A stretch of DNA of 64,000 bases. Origin: Exiguobacterium sp. SL-9. GTDB taxonomy: Bacteria > Bacillota > Bacilli > Exiguobacteriales > Exiguobacteriaceae. The DNA lies in the NCBI RefSeq assembly GCF_004336985.1, contig NZ_SJUO01000007.1:1-64000 (forward strand), in the 5' to 3' direction. Below the pieces are notes generated by a model. It did no database searches. It saw nothing but the letters and a program-made list of their open reading frames with translations, and was not told the DNA's origin. Shown here piece after piece: positions 8,815-19,100 of the stretch (positions are counted from its first letter, which is position 1; each line of letters opens with the position of its first letter). Position numbers and translations under genes: made by a program.

Positions 8815-9587
8815 AACGAAAGGACCTCCTGAGCAAGTTGTAGATAGGCATCGGTTGCTGGGCTCTTGTGATCAATGACCGGACGAGACTCACGTTGTAA
8901 TGTCTGTACCTTCACCGCGTAAGGTATCGTCGTCAAAACCGGAATACCGACTTCTTTTCCGAGTTCTTCAAGTTCTTCGACTGTCGTGACATCCCCTTTT
9001 GAGCGGGCGCTCACCATTGTCGGGATGAACGCTGCGATATGGATGTCTTCCCGGAACCGCTTCATCTCTTCAAGCTCTTCTGGAGCCGAGTAGACGGCGT
9101 CCATCGAGAATTTCTGCATTTGGACAGGCATCACGATTCGGTCTTGGGCGACAAGTGCGCAGCGAGCATACGGGTTAAGCGCTGAAGTCGATCCTGGGCA
9201 ATCGATGAGACAGATGTCAAACAGCTCGTCAATCTTGGCGAGTTCTTCACTGAGACGATATTCATATCCGATTTGACTCGTTAAGTCACTCGGTGAGGCC
9301 GAACGTCTGGTTGGCACAAGATAGACGGTACCTGTCTCATACTCGCATGTCACAATGACCTGTTCGATTGGTGTGTAGAATGGGTCATTCTCTTCTAGTA
9401 GACAATCGAGTAAGACTTTTCCTTCGTAATCGTTCGTGAGACCGAGTCCATTCGTCGAAGAGGCCTGATCGTCCGCGTCAATGACGAGGACACGTAATCC
9501 GTCACGAGCATAAGCATGAGCCAAGTTGATGGTCGTCGTCGATTTCCCGACACCGCCCTTTCGATTGTACAATGCGATTTTCTTCAT
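8811..9587 (-). CDS. parA: ParA-family partition ATPase 1
   Basis: A 258-residue Walker-type ATPase. KGGVGKST (about 10-17) is the deviant Walker A with signature Lys; LIDADDQAS (about 37) and LIDCPGS (about 126) complete the ParA/MinD core. ParA proteins use ATP-dependent, non-specific DNA binding to segregate low-copy plasmids. There is no N-terminal helix-turn-helix, so it resembles the short ParA (type Ib) class. It overlaps the neighbours on both sides by 4 bases, indicating coupled translation. Confidence 0.92.
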   Translation of the reverse strand: MKKIALYNRKGGVGKSTTTINLAHAYARDGLRVLVIDADDQASSTNGLGLTNDYEGKVLLDCLLEENDPFYTPIEQVIVTCEYETGTVYLVPTRRSASPSDLTSQIGYEYRLSEELAKIDELFDICLIDCPGSTSALNPYARCALVAQDRIVMPVQMQKFSMDAVYSAPEELEEMKRFREDIHIAAFIPTMVSARSKGDVTTVEELEELGKEVGIPVLTTIPYAVKVQTLQRESRPVIDHKSPATDAYLQLAQEVLSL

Positions 9588-10273
9588 GATTCGTCTCCTC
9601 GCTTCTCGTCTGTGACGTCGATGATATTGTCGTTCACAGTCCGCTCGATGATTTCCGTTAGAAGTTCACTCACACTACGATTTTGAGCATGTGCATACTG
9701 TTGGAATTGATCGGACAGGTCGGACGGGATTCGTGCTGAAAGAACGGCAGATGGTTTCTTTGTTTTTTGAAACGGGCTGACTTTGACCTGTTGCACAGGC
9801 TCACGGGTCTTACGGGCCTCACGGATTTGTTTGACCGTCAACTCGTCAACGCTTCGTGACTCTCCATCAATATAGAGTCCCTGTTCGACTACCTCTTCGA
9901 CGTTGTCGAGATACATCAGTTCAAACAGTTTGGAAGCCGGTAAGCTCGCAAGTGATGATTCGAGTGGATGTAACGTCTCATAGGCTTTGACGTACCGTGA
10001 TGCAAGCGAACTGGACATCGACACGGCCTCGAGGAACCCCATCCATTCTTTTTTGTCTTTCATCTCAGAACGAGCAATAACGAGCCGTTTCCCAATCTCG
10101 AATACAGAAATTGTTTGAACTTTTGATAGCTCATTGATCTCATGAACAAGGTCCTCGACTTCTCTAGAGACCGGAAGTTTTTGGACGAGCGCGCTGATAT
10201 TCGTCAAACCACTCTGGTACGGGTGCTGCTCACTCGGTTTGATTTTATGAATGTTGCGGTTCCGTGCCTTCAT
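9584..10273 (-). CDS. Partition adaptor 2: DUF3102-like plus ribbon-helix-helix
   Basis: A 229-residue protein. Residues about 48-85 (FEIGKRLVIARSEM, then KKEWMGFL) and the following SSSLASRYVKAYE resemble DUF3102, a helix-turn-helix-type region. The C-terminal part (VLSARIPSDLSDQFQQYAHA...) is a typical ribbon-helix-helix. No ParB CTPase motif is present, so this is a non-canonical centromere-binding protein. It shares its two-part plan with the adaptor at 8011, which suggests an old duplication. Overlaps both neighbours by 4 bases. Confidence 0.75.
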   Translation of the reverse strand: MKARNRNIHKIKPSEQHPYQSGLTNISALVQKLPVSREVEDLVHEINELSKVQTISVFEIGKRLVIARSEMKDKKEWMGFLEAVSMSSSLASRYVKAYETLHPLESSLASLPASKLFELMYLDNVEEVVEQGLYIDGESRSVDELTVKQIREARKTREPVQQVKVSPFQKTKKPSAVLSARIPSDLSDQFQQYAHAQNRSVSELLTEIIERTVNDNIIDVTDEKRGDES

Positions 10274-11052
10274 GATGTCTCACCTGCCTGTTCAACGACT
10301 TGCTTAGCCAATAGTCGAAACGGTTCAGCAAGTACCTTCGATTCCTTGGAGCGGTACTGGATGACACTCTTTCCACTATCGGCAGCTTTCTCGATAAATG
10401 TGGAGCGCTTGATCATCGGAAGAATATCTAACCCCTCTTCCTTCGCGATGACTTCCATCGCCTCATAATACTCTTTATCTGCCTTTAAAGAAGCATCCAT
10501 GGCGACGGGAAGAATACCTGTGATGACAAGGTCCGGGTTATAGAACTTTTTTACTTTCTGTACGGTCCGTACCGTACTCGCAAGTTGATCGAACACGAGC
10601 TTTTTCGGCATGAACGGGATGACCGTCATGTTTGACGTCGAAAGCACGACTTTGGAGAGTTCGTTGATTGATGGAACCGAATCTAAGATAATCCAATCAA
10701 ACTCATCCTCGAGCGGTGCGATCATGTCCTTTAATAAGAAGAGCTTATCTTGCTCGGAAATCAAATTGATTAACCTGGCATTTCGTTCATTCGAAGGGAG
10801 AAGACTCACGTGATACGTTTCATCATCAAATAGGACTTCTTTTATATCGAGATTGCGTGTATGTACATCAAACATCGTCATATACTTGATCGTGTCGGAT
10901 TCTTTTAACATCAGCTTACTGAGTGAGCCTTGGGGATCCAAATCAATGATGAGGACTCGTTGCCCCAGCTCACCCAATGCGTAAGCCATATTTAAAGAAC
11001 AGGTTGTCTTGCCTGATCCACCTTTCGATATGTAAAACGTAAGTATGTTCAT
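10270..11052 (-). CDS. parA: ParA-family partition ATPase 2
   Basis: A 260-residue ParA-like ATPase with KGGSGKTT (about 10-17), LIDLDPQGSLS (about 37) and ILDSVPS (about 125). It is the first gene of the four-gene operon and is clearly diverged from the ATPase at 8811, not a recent copy. The promoter should lie in the AT-rich region above 11052, where several GTATAC sites and a 13-bp palindrome are found. Four consecutive 4-base overlaps tie ATPase, adaptor, ATPase and adaptor together. Confidence 0.92.
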   Translation of the reverse strand: MNILTFYISKGGSGKTTCSLNMAYALGELGQRVLIIDLDPQGSLSKLMLKESDTIKYMTMFDVHTRNLDIKEVLFDDETYHVSLLPSNERNARLINLISEQDKLFLLKDMIAPLEDEFDWIILDSVPSINELSKVVLSTSNMTVIPFMPKKLVFDQLASTVRTVQKVKKFYNPDLVITGILPVAMDASLKADKEYYEAMEVIAKEEGLDILPMIKRSTFIEKAADSGKSVIQYRSKESKVLAEPFRLLAKQVVEQAGETS

Positions 11053-11752
11053 CTTCTCTCCCCTTCCTCTCTCATATCATGTCACAATCTTATTTTCCTT
11101 ACAACATAAAAACGATTACGAGCTTAATAAATACCGATTTAATTTGTATACAATAAAATAAAGTCATTGTATACGATACTTATTAGCCGATAGATAATGT
11201 ATACGTTTCGACGTCGAATTATATACATATTTTTATTAGTGGTTTTGTCAGAAACTGATTGAACATGACCAAATTGGATTCCTAAATCTCTTAAAGAAGA
11301 AATACGTTATATAGTTGGCTCTGGCTTTAAATAATAGAAGAAGATAAACAAACCGTATTCTTCTGAGTTTAAGAAATATAAATAGATTATAGAGAGTTAA
11401 ATAAAGATTAATAGAATTGGAAAAGGTAGAGGATCTCCCAACCCAGTCATACCAGTCGCTCTGACAGTTTAAGTGAAAAGAGAAACTTCGATGGGATTAC
11501 TGTTTCTTTCATCAAGGTTTTTTTTTATTTCACTAAGGATTTGGGATTAAAGAAACAAAAGATGATTTACTTCAATGAAAACTTGATTAAGTGGTTAGTA
11601 GTTTTGATTTTTTTCCTAAAATTAAAAATAGGACAGTCGATACCTACTGACTACCTACGAATACAGTTGAAAATAATAAATAGACAGAAACCACTCGTAA
11701 GAATAGGTGATTTTCATATCTTTTTTCAAAAATGAGCATGACAAATAGACCA
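11053..11752. promoter_or_regulatory. AT-rich par upstream region with GTATAC sites and palindrome
   Basis: There is no convincing gene here. The part next to the par operon holds three GTATAC hexamers (near 11148, 11169 and 11199) and the palindrome TTTCGACGTCGAA (11206-11218), whose only other copy is at 5002-5015. This fits a par operator or centromere, by analogy with plasmids where adaptors bind upstream of parA. Further along, near 11490-11535, an imperfect GAGAAAC/GTTTCTTTC repeat precedes a T-run. A short hairpin (GCATGA/TCATGC) lies at about 11729-11752, just past the end of the 11753 gene. Confidence 0.5.
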
Positions 11753-12820
11753 TCATGCGATAGCCAATTTTGCCTGGTTCTCTTTTAGTCGTTGGTGAAG
11801 ATAGAAAATCGGCTCCTCAAAGAACAGCTTATGGGTACTCGAGTGGACCAAGTCCTCACGATGGTGTAGGAATGCTTGCTTTAACTCTTCGACGACCTGT
11901 TTAAACGTTTCGGTCCCGAATGTATCACTCATCGAGAAGAGTGAGTCACGGTTAACCTTGAGTGCGTCAAAGTCGAAGAACTCCCCAACTCGCTTACGCA
12001 GCTCAAACCAAAGGAGCTGAACTTCAGTGCGGTCTTTTTCTTTGATCTGCTTACTGTCTTGCGCAGCCGATAGCTGGATTTCAAGTAAGAGCGGTCGTGT
12101 CACGTCTTGAACCCGTTTCTTGAGCGAGACATTTTGTTTCACTATGTTCAAGAAACGCTTACTGTCCTCGACAAGCGAGACTTGAAGGAATTTGAGACCA
12201 GACATCATCTTTTGGATGGCGAGCTTATGGCCACAGTATTTAGGAAGGAATCCTTTGATCTCATCGTAGGTCAGAATGGCCTGTTCATTTTCTTGGACAT
12301 GAACATCTTTTTCGACCTGGACGATTGTCCGTAGCGCGAGTCGCAATGTATTCACATTATCGAGTGAGATCAGTTCGGACAAGAGGCCGTGCCAAACAGA
12401 CGTATACCCGGTCTTCGAACTGACCGTAGCACCATCTACAAACAAATCACGATAGTTTTCAAGGTAATCCGTCAACTGGATTGAAATCACTCCTGGGAAG
12501 TGACGGACAACCGTCATGAGATCATTCTGTTCGAAGGTCTTCAAGTTGTTATGTAAGGAGCGGACCGACGTGCAGGCAAAATCCGCGACCATGTGGTCTT
12601 CGATGAATTCAATCTTCCCTTGGTCGTCAGCGTAGGCGAGAATAGAGAGCATATGGCGGATCCGAGACTTGGTCCATTTGAAGGCCGTGAAACAGGCCGG
12701 GATGTTATAGTGATGCTGCTCATAACGGTAATGATCGGCGCGTTTCGTCCAGCGTGTCAATCCGCTCATCGCGACCAATAGTTTATTGGCTATTAAAATA
12801 TGTCGATTCGTCTCCATCAT
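11753..12820 (-). CDS. Plasmid replication protein next to iterons
   Basis: About 355 residues; the start is one of two adjacent ATGs after GGAGAG. I see no exact family motif. Residues about 45-110 (FKWTKSRIRHMLSILAY, then EDHMVADFACTSVRSLHNNLKTFEQNDLM) look like a winged helix of the kind found in plasmid initiators and DnaD-like helpers. Its promoter must lie within or beside the iteron array, which starts 69 bases upstream, so it is probably controlled by iteron binding. It could be the initiator or a partner of the protein at 13668. Confidence 0.65.
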   Translation of the reverse strand: MMETNRHILIANKLLVAMSGLTRWTKRADHYRYEQHHYNIPACFTAFKWTKSRIRHMLSILAYADDQGKIEFIEDHMVADFACTSVRSLHNNLKTFEQNDLMTVVRHFPGVISIQLTDYLENYRDLFVDGATVSSKTGYTSVWHGLLSELISLDNVNTLRLALRTIVQVEKDVHVQENEQAILTYDEIKGFLPKYCGHKLAIQKMMSGLKFLQVSLVEDSKRFLNIVKQNVSLKKRVQDVTRPLLLEIQLSAAQDSKQIKEKDRTEVQLLWFELRKRVGEFFDFDALKVNRDSLFSMSDTFGTETFKQVVEELKQAFLHHREDLVHSSTHKLFFEEPIFYLHQRLKENQAKLAIA

Positions 12821-12888
12821 CTCTCCTACACCTCCCCTATCCTAAAATATGCTAGTTTCAGTATCCAGCTCTTTCAAGATAGTGTCAA

Positions 12889-13353
12889 AGTGCATTTTCA
12901 GTACGGGATTTTGTTACCAAAATGAAAAATACGTTGATATAAAGCCATTTTGAACCGAGAAAAATATGCACTTTCAGTACGGTCATTTGTTACCAAAATT
13001 GATTCGTCCGCTCTATAGTGCCATTCCTATAGAAAATAGAGTAGATTTTTTTTGTTGAAAAAGAGAAAAGTGTAGTTTCGGTACGGTGTTTTGTTACCAA
13101 AAAAGCAAAAGTGTAAGTTTGGTACGGTCGTTTGTTACCAAAAGAGAAGGAAATGTAGTTTCAGTACGGTCGTCTGTTACCAAAAAGGCAAAAAGAGTCT
13201 CGAAAAATTATTTTTTGTAGAGCGATGAATCGGCAAAAATGTAGTTTCGGTACGGTGTTTCGTGACAAAAATAAGAAAATGCAATTTCAGTACGGTCATC
13301 TATTACCAAAAAACACAAAGTGCAGGTTTAGTACGGTCATCTGTTACCAAAAT
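12889..13353 (+). repeat. Eight 32-bp iterons, probable plasmid origin
   Basis: Directly repeated units start near 12891, 12967, 13071, 13112, 13154, 13240, 13280 and 13321. The consensus is TGyAGTTTCrGTACGG, followed by TCrTyTGTTACCAAAA. The sixth unit is degenerate (CGTGACAAAA ending). Partial copies lie at about 12850 (TAGTTTCAGTA) and 13490 (TAGGTTTGGTACGG). Several are spaced about 41 bases apart, near four helical turns, so they would present the same DNA face. Arrays like this bind the initiator and set copy number. T-rich and A-rich stretches around them could be the melting region; I saw no clear DnaA box. Confidence 0.92.
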
Positions 13354-13667
13354 CGTTGAAATCTGATATAAAGGAAAGCTATATTCACCAAGAAAGGCGA
13401 TTTGATTGAATATCTATCGAATCTTTAGAGGAGAATATAAAGAGGGTACATTCAAACCAACCCATTTATAAAGCAGAATGAAAGAAATTTGTAGGTTTGG
13501 TACGGGACAAGCAAAGATATAATTCCGGATGTTCGATGATACTCGATATCATTGGACGTGTTGGACCCAACTTCACTGTCAAATTCGAATCGTCATGATT
13601 CATGTGAAACAATGAAGTAGATAAACTAAAAAAGAACCCAGATAGACTGGGCTCTCCGCGACGACAG
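13354..13667. other. Non-coding flank of origin region
   Basis: There is no supported gene. It contains the partial iteron at 13490-13507 and AT-rich DNA, and ends with the terminator of the adjacent replication gene. Short frames here lack ribosome binding sites. Confidence 0.5.
13628..13656 (-). terminator. Terminator of replication gene
   Basis: AGAACCCAG and CTGGGCTCT form a stem around a short loop. Read on the minus strand it is followed by U-rich sequence, just past the stop at 13668. Confidence 0.75.
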
Positions 13668-15104
13668 TTATAACAGTAACGTGTCCGCATGACCTGGCAA
13701 TTCCCAAGATTCCAACGGATAGAAGGTGAAGAAGTAATAATCGCCGGAACGGTGCCAATCCTTCAGGATGAAATCATGTTCCTTGATCCGATCCAGATTC
13801 AACTCAAGCTCTTTTAGGTTGTCGGCCTTTCGGACCTTGTTGAATCGAATCGAATAGGTGAACTGACGCCAGTGCCTTCGGACGGGTTGTTGCTCCCCTG
13901 TCTGGATGGAACTCATCCGCTCTTTTTGTAGGACGAAGGCCAGATGATAGGCGAAGCTGCCTTTCAACTGTTCGATCTGTTCCCCATAGATGCTGACGAT
14001 CTGTTGTTTCAATAGGTCATCGTAAATCTCCTCACTGACCGTGACGATGACTTGGCTCTCGGCTAATGTCGTCGCATTTTTAATGGTAACCGAGGAGAAA
14101 AGTCCTCGGATGAAGAAGTCCCCGTCTTCGTTGTGTCCTGCGACCCTATAATAACCAAGCTTCATGAGACGTTGCGTCGTCAGATCGTAGCTTTTCCCAC
14201 TATCGTTCGCATACAGCTTCTTGACGAGCTGCGAGAGCGGGAAGATGATTTTCCGGCTTGTCTGGAACGTCATGTCCCGATACGCCAGAATCTCTGTGAA
14301 GGCCTCGAAGTCTTTCGAGTCAAGGTCAGGCACTTTCCCGTTCAATTCTTGGATGAACTCTTTGCTGACGAGGACCGAAAGGTGGTCTGGAATTCCCTTC
14401 TTATATTTCGGGATCACCGTGTCATAGTTCTGAAGCTCGAGGTTCAACTGCGACGCTTCGTTCAGTTTCTCATCCAACAGTTCCGTTTGGTTCTTGATGC
14501 GGTCGGACATGCCGAAGAATGGGATATCAACGGCGAGTGTCGGAGAATGATGCGCCGTCGGTTGATTGAGATCGACCTCTTTGGCAACCTCCCATAAAAT
14601 CATCAAAACGTCCGTCTTTAGTGAGGTCTTCTTCTGATTCACCGTCTTTTGTGACCAGTAAGGATATGTGTGGATTAACAGATTCGGATTCTCAGCCCAT
14701 TCCTTCAACTCCAAGATGCATTGTTGCATATAACCTTCGATGGTTTTCACGTGAAACTCTTTCAGGAAGGCTTCAGGGCCGACCAAATGATGATATGCGG
14801 TAATCATCTCGAACCGGGCACGCAATTCTTTTTTCGGGCCACGCCCCTCTTCATAATTTCGGATGGCGGCCTGCACCCATCGTTTCTTTAGCTTGTTGAA
14901 TGAATGATAACGTATCTTCTTATATGAAGCCTCTAGATTTTCAAATTGATAGTTCTCTTGATAAAGTGACGTGACGAATTCTTGGATATCAAAGATAGAC
15001 ACGCTGTGGAGGATCTCTTCCATACGATGTCTTTGAATAGCTGTGACCGCCTGAGAAATAATGAGTTGTTGCGAGCGGTTATTGGAGGATAAATGGTTCT
15101 CCAT
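13668..15104 (-). CDS. Probable replication initiator
   Basis: About 478 residues. The ATG at 15104 follows AGAGGTGAT with good spacing; the longer frame from 15143 does not. The C-terminal half (about 240-470) has the basic, strand-and-helix pattern expected of Rep_3/RepB-like winged-helix initiators, including RKIIFPLSQLVKKLY and TYSIRFNKVRK, but no signature is decisive. It ends about 315 bases from the last full iteron. With the 11753 gene it brackets the array, so at least one should be the iteron-binding initiator. Confidence 0.65.
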   Translation of the reverse strand: MENHLSSNNRSQQLIISQAVTAIQRHRMEEILHSVSIFDIQEFVTSLYQENYQFENLEASYKKIRYHSFNKLKKRWVQAAIRNYEEGRGPKKELRARFEMITAYHHLVGPEAFLKEFHVKTIEGYMQQCILELKEWAENPNLLIHTYPYWSQKTVNQKKTSLKTDVLMILWEVAKEVDLNQPTAHHSPTLAVDIPFFGMSDRIKNQTELLDEKLNEASQLNLELQNYDTVIPKYKKGIPDHLSVLVSKEFIQELNGKVPDLDSKDFEAFTEILAYRDMTFQTSRKIIFPLSQLVKKLYANDSGKSYDLTTQRLMKLGYYRVAGHNEDGDFFIRGLFSSVTIKNATTLAESQVIVTVSEEIYDDLLKQQIVSIYGEQIEQLKGSFAYHLAFVLQKERMSSIQTGEQQPVRRHWRQFTYSIRFNKVRKADNLKELELNLDRIKEHDFILKDWHRSGDYYFFTFYPLESWELPGHADTLLL

Positions 15105-15175
15105 ATTAATCACCTCTTCTGCACTAAATATAGCATATTTCACATAACATAATATGATTTAATTATTTCAAATAC

Positions 15176-15205
15176 CGTAAAGTGTGCGCTGGCGCACACT
15201 TTTTC
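15176..15205 (-). terminator. Terminator of EVE-like/HNH gene
   Basis: AAAGTGTGCGC and GCGCACACTTTTT form a perfect stem around a two-base loop, at the 3' end of the HNH gene and upstream of the replication gene promoter. Confidence 0.85.
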
Positions 15206-15206
15206 G

Positions 15207-16061
15207 TTAAGGGCTTTTATTTCCTTTGTACACGTAGGATTGATGCCATAAAAGGTATTTTAAGTTTTCATTGAAGATTTTAATGTTCATCGAATCGGAG
15301 ACATCAAAAATAGGAGGATTTGCATTAGATACAGTATCTGATACCAGCATATACCCACTAGAATCAAACGAAATGAGTCCTGAATCAAATAATGAATCAT
15401 GATGGGAACACAATAAGAGACCATTATAAGGGTCTATTTTTTCTCGATCTGTACAATCTTTCCATGGTTTGGCGTGTGAAGCTTTTAAAATTTCAGGGAT
15501 ATTCACCTTGCATATTGCACACTGATGATTCCAGAGTTCTGATAATTGTTTTTTGTAAACGCTTTGTCCGATGCGTGCTTGAGCTTCAACTTTTGTTTCT
15601 GTAACTAATAAAGCTTTATTAAGATTCTTTCTCTCATTTTTGATGCCAATTTTTCGAAGTAATAAAGTAGCTAAGTAATCATCACATGGATAAAGGTAAC
15701 CATTATTGTCTCGTCCCCCTTTTTGGAAAGGGGAATACTCGATTGGGATGAGATTCGAAATTTCTTCCCAGTGACTTCTTATATGTAAGGGATATGATAG
15801 TAAATCATAGTCTACTAGAGTTCTGAAGACAGGGTAATTTTGTGATTCATCTTGGGTTACATAGGTAGAAGACTTTACTCTCCCAATGGCAAGGATACTA
15901 CCATTAGCATAGTGAAATATATAGTCACCTTTTTTTAGATTAATCATACGGGAAAAATAATGGGGAATATTGCCGAGTGAATCCTTTTGTGGACACTGTA
16001 GATAGCCAGGCTTATATTGATCATCGAAGCTTTCATTTTGTAAAACGATATAGAAATTCAT
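15207..16061 (-). CDS. EVE/PUA-like plus HNH endonuclease, candidate type IV restriction enzyme
   Basis: A 284-residue protein. Residues 1-130 contain GDYIFHY and ILAIGRV, a barrel pattern like EVE/PUA domains, which read modified bases. Residues about 160-235 are an HNH_2 domain: C181xxC184, ASHAKPW (H196), NGLLLCSHHD (219-222) and LFDSGLISF. In known EVE-HNH proteins the first domain recognises modified cytosine in phage DNA and the second cuts, so this is a likely modification-dependent (type IV) enzyme. RBS AAGGAGG is strong. It is the first gene of the 15-24 kb defence island. Confidence 0.8.
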   Translation of the reverse strand: MNFYIVLQNESFDDQYKPGYLQCPQKDSLGNIPHYFSRMINLKKGDYIFHYANGSILAIGRVKSSTYVTQDESQNYPVFRTLVDYDLLSYPLHIRSHWEEISNLIPIEYSPFQKGGRDNNGYLYPCDDYLATLLLRKIGIKNERKNLNKALLVTETKVEAQARIGQSVYKKQLSELWNHQCAICKVNIPEILKASHAKPWKDCTDREKIDPYNGLLLCSHHDSLFDSGLISFDSSGYMLVSDTVSNANPPIFDVSDSMNIKIFNENLKYLLWHQSYVYKGNKSP

Positions 16062-16126
16062 ATATCCTCCTTAATTGTCGTCATTGACTTTGAATGTATA
16101 CATACAATCTTACTTTATAATTAAAG

Positions 16127-16165
16127 ACCCATTTACCTCTAATTGTTTATACAAGGTAAATGGGT
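16127..16165 (-). terminator. Terminator of RecQ-like helicase gene
   Basis: ACCCATTTACCT and AGGTAAATGGGT form a perfect 12-bp stem with a 15-base loop, at the 3' end of the helicase gene. Confidence 0.8.
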
Positions 16166-16184
16166 TGAGAACGATCTAGCACTT

Positions 16185-19100
16185 TTATTTTATTGTTTTA
16201 GCGTTAATAACAACTTCTTCAGGGATACTACCTAAGAAATAATCTTCTATAACTTCCCAGAAGGTAGCGGTGTCCATTTTGTTTTCGAAAATGTACTTTA
16301 ACATTTCGATAGAAAGTTTGTGACGATAATGGACATTATTCAAAATTTGATTTTGATATTTTTCAGGATTTTTTATTAAACTTTCTAATGTTAATGTGGA
16401 GTTGATTCGAATATAAATTTCAGGTGTGTTTCCTCCCTGAATTTGATAGGTTATTAGCTTGAAAGCTTCAAGAATTCCAAATGTGATACTTAAACGGTCC
16501 ATTGCGTTGCGCACGCTCTTAGATAGATAAATGTTATAACTTCCATCAGTTTGTTGGTCTACTTGAGAAGTGAGATATTGTAAAGTTTGACGCTGTAAGA
16601 ATTTGAAGAAGTCTTCGTATGCAGGTCCAACTTGATAACCAGAAACTTCATGGTGTCGTATTACCGATTTCGCATTCGTATTTTGATTTATGACATTAAA
16701 CCTGACCATTGAATGTAAGAAGACTTGAGCTAAACTAGCAGCTTCATATTTATGAAGTTTAAGTGATTTTTGAATAGAGAATGCTAGTTGATCAGATGTG
16801 AAATAGGTATTTGTTAAAGCATACTGACTGAAAAATTGACTTATGCTTTGAAGACGTTGGTTAAACTGAGCAGAAGCAGATTCAAGGCTATTTGAGCTTT
16901 GGAAATTAACCACAAACGTAGGATCGATCTCATTTAAGAAATTCAACTTGATCATGTCATCGCGTTCATGAAACCTTCTTTTAAAATCAGGGAAGGAAAG
17001 ATTACGGTATTTCTTTTCCCAAATTTCTTTTAAGTTTAATTCGTAAATAGCAGTGTGAAGGTTAGACTTAATAGAACGGATAAACTTTGCATATGGTCGA
17101 TTTTGAATTTGTTGTAGTAACTTTTCCCCTTGGGCTGTGACAGTAAAGTACTCTCTTGAAAATAGGCCGCGTGGACGCGCCACAAAAGGAGCATAGCCAA
17201 TCTTATTTACAAAATCTTTTTCGATTAAAAGCAAAGCGGTTTTCAGTTTTCCTTCAACGTCAATATCTTCTATACGATTGTTAGATGTGAAAATATAAGC
17301 AAAATCTTCAACGTTTACCAGCAAGTTTCTTGAGCGCTTTTTCTCCTTATATATGTTGTAGATTTTTTGTGCTACTAACTGTAATTGAGTTCTTCGGATG
17401 GTAGACATTCCGTGAAGTCGTTTAATATGTGAAAAATCATTTTTAAGAAAATCAAAATAAGCTTGACCAGAAATGGATTCGTCACGTGCGGCACGACCGA
17501 TTTCTTGTACATAATCGCAAACGTTACCAGTAGGTGCATAGTGATATACAACATTGATATCGGGTAAATCGATCCCCATACCATATGCTTTAGTGGCAAA
17601 CATGATCTTAGCATCTCCAGCAGAAAATCTAGAATGATTTCCGTCCTTATTTGCTTTATCTAAGCTGCCATAATACTGTACAATCTCTTTCGCTAATCTT
17701 GGATGATGCTCTTCTATATAGGTCTGTAATTGACGGATTAAAGGAATGGTAGGAAAGTAGACTAGTACTTTTGATTCTTCTTTCATAAATACCTTCAATC
17801 TTCTTGAAACGAATTCGAATTTTGCTCGTTGATATTCATTTGTTTTTAAATCTTTAGTATGCATGTCAATTTTCATTTCAATATCATCTCGTTTGACTTT
17901 TCCAAGATAAAACTTTGGATTAATTAATCCGAGGCTATCTCGTGTTTCCTTATACATATCTTCCTCTCCACCATAAATCGCAGTTGCAGTAAATGTTGCG
18001 ATTGGGAATTTCATTTCTTTACGTAGTTTCTTAAGATACGGTCCTAGATACCAATAATCTGAACGAAACGCTTTCCCCCAGGTAGTCACAATATGTGCCT
18101 CATCTACGATAAATAACCCCACTTTTGTTTCATTACCAATCAACATTTTGATATCAGATCGACCAAGTAGAGTTTCAGGTGAAATATATAAAATTGCGAT
18201 TTCTTTATTTCGAATTCTTTCTTGAATTGCGGCTTTTTCAGCGGGAGTAACATTCGAATTTATGGTAGCTACGTTATGAATGCCTCTGTCTTTTAGATTT
18301 TTAACTTGATCGTTCATTAGGCCAATTAAGGGAGAAATGACTATTGTAAGTAACTGATATTCTTTATATATCAGAAAAGATGGCAATTGAAACATGACAG
18401 ATTTTCCTGCCCCTGTCGATGAGGTAATGAAAATATCTTTAAAAGGGAGCTCTTTTTGAGCATTTTCAATTTCTTCTACGATGTCATGGATGATTTGTGA
18501 TTGAGAAACATCAACAAGTTCTTTTGAATGATCAGGATCTTTATACATACTCAAATTTCGAAAAGAAGAATAGCCAAAATATTCATCAAGTAAACTTAGG
18601 TATTTTGATTCATCAAACTTCTTGACGGACAAGGATTTCTGAGTGAATGTCAGAACAATATTATCATTTAGCATTTTTAAAACAGATAATCGGTCTGAAT
18701 AGTGATTTATGTAAATATCTTGGAGGTTTGAATGAACAATATTGACGATTTGTTTGCTTTGGCTGTTTAGTAATTTATCCGTCAAAAGAAGAAATTCGGT
18801 CTGATCCTCTTGTAACTCAATAACGAGATCGTAAGCCGGGTAAGTATTATTTAATTTATCTACCTTTTCAAATCCATCAAAATATGGAGTCATGGCTTCT
18901 AGAATATCTTGATCAATTGAATAAGACGCATACACTTTATCTAATTTAAAAACATTACTATAGAACTTGATTATGGCTTCAAAATTAGATGATGTAATTT
19001 CTCTATCTTCTTCTTCAAAGTCATTCAATACTTCATTAAAATTTTCGAATGTATAGAAAATTGGAAATGTGGAATGGTAAAGATTGTTATACAATAGGTG

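Noticed and set aside
11541-11735. 64-codon plus-strand frame in the par upstream region
   Set aside because: No ribosome binding site, AT-driven composition and no recognisable pattern.
12889-13353. Repeat array considered as a CRISPR
   Set aside because: Spacing is irregular, spacers are very short, units vary and no cas gene is near; it fits iterons.
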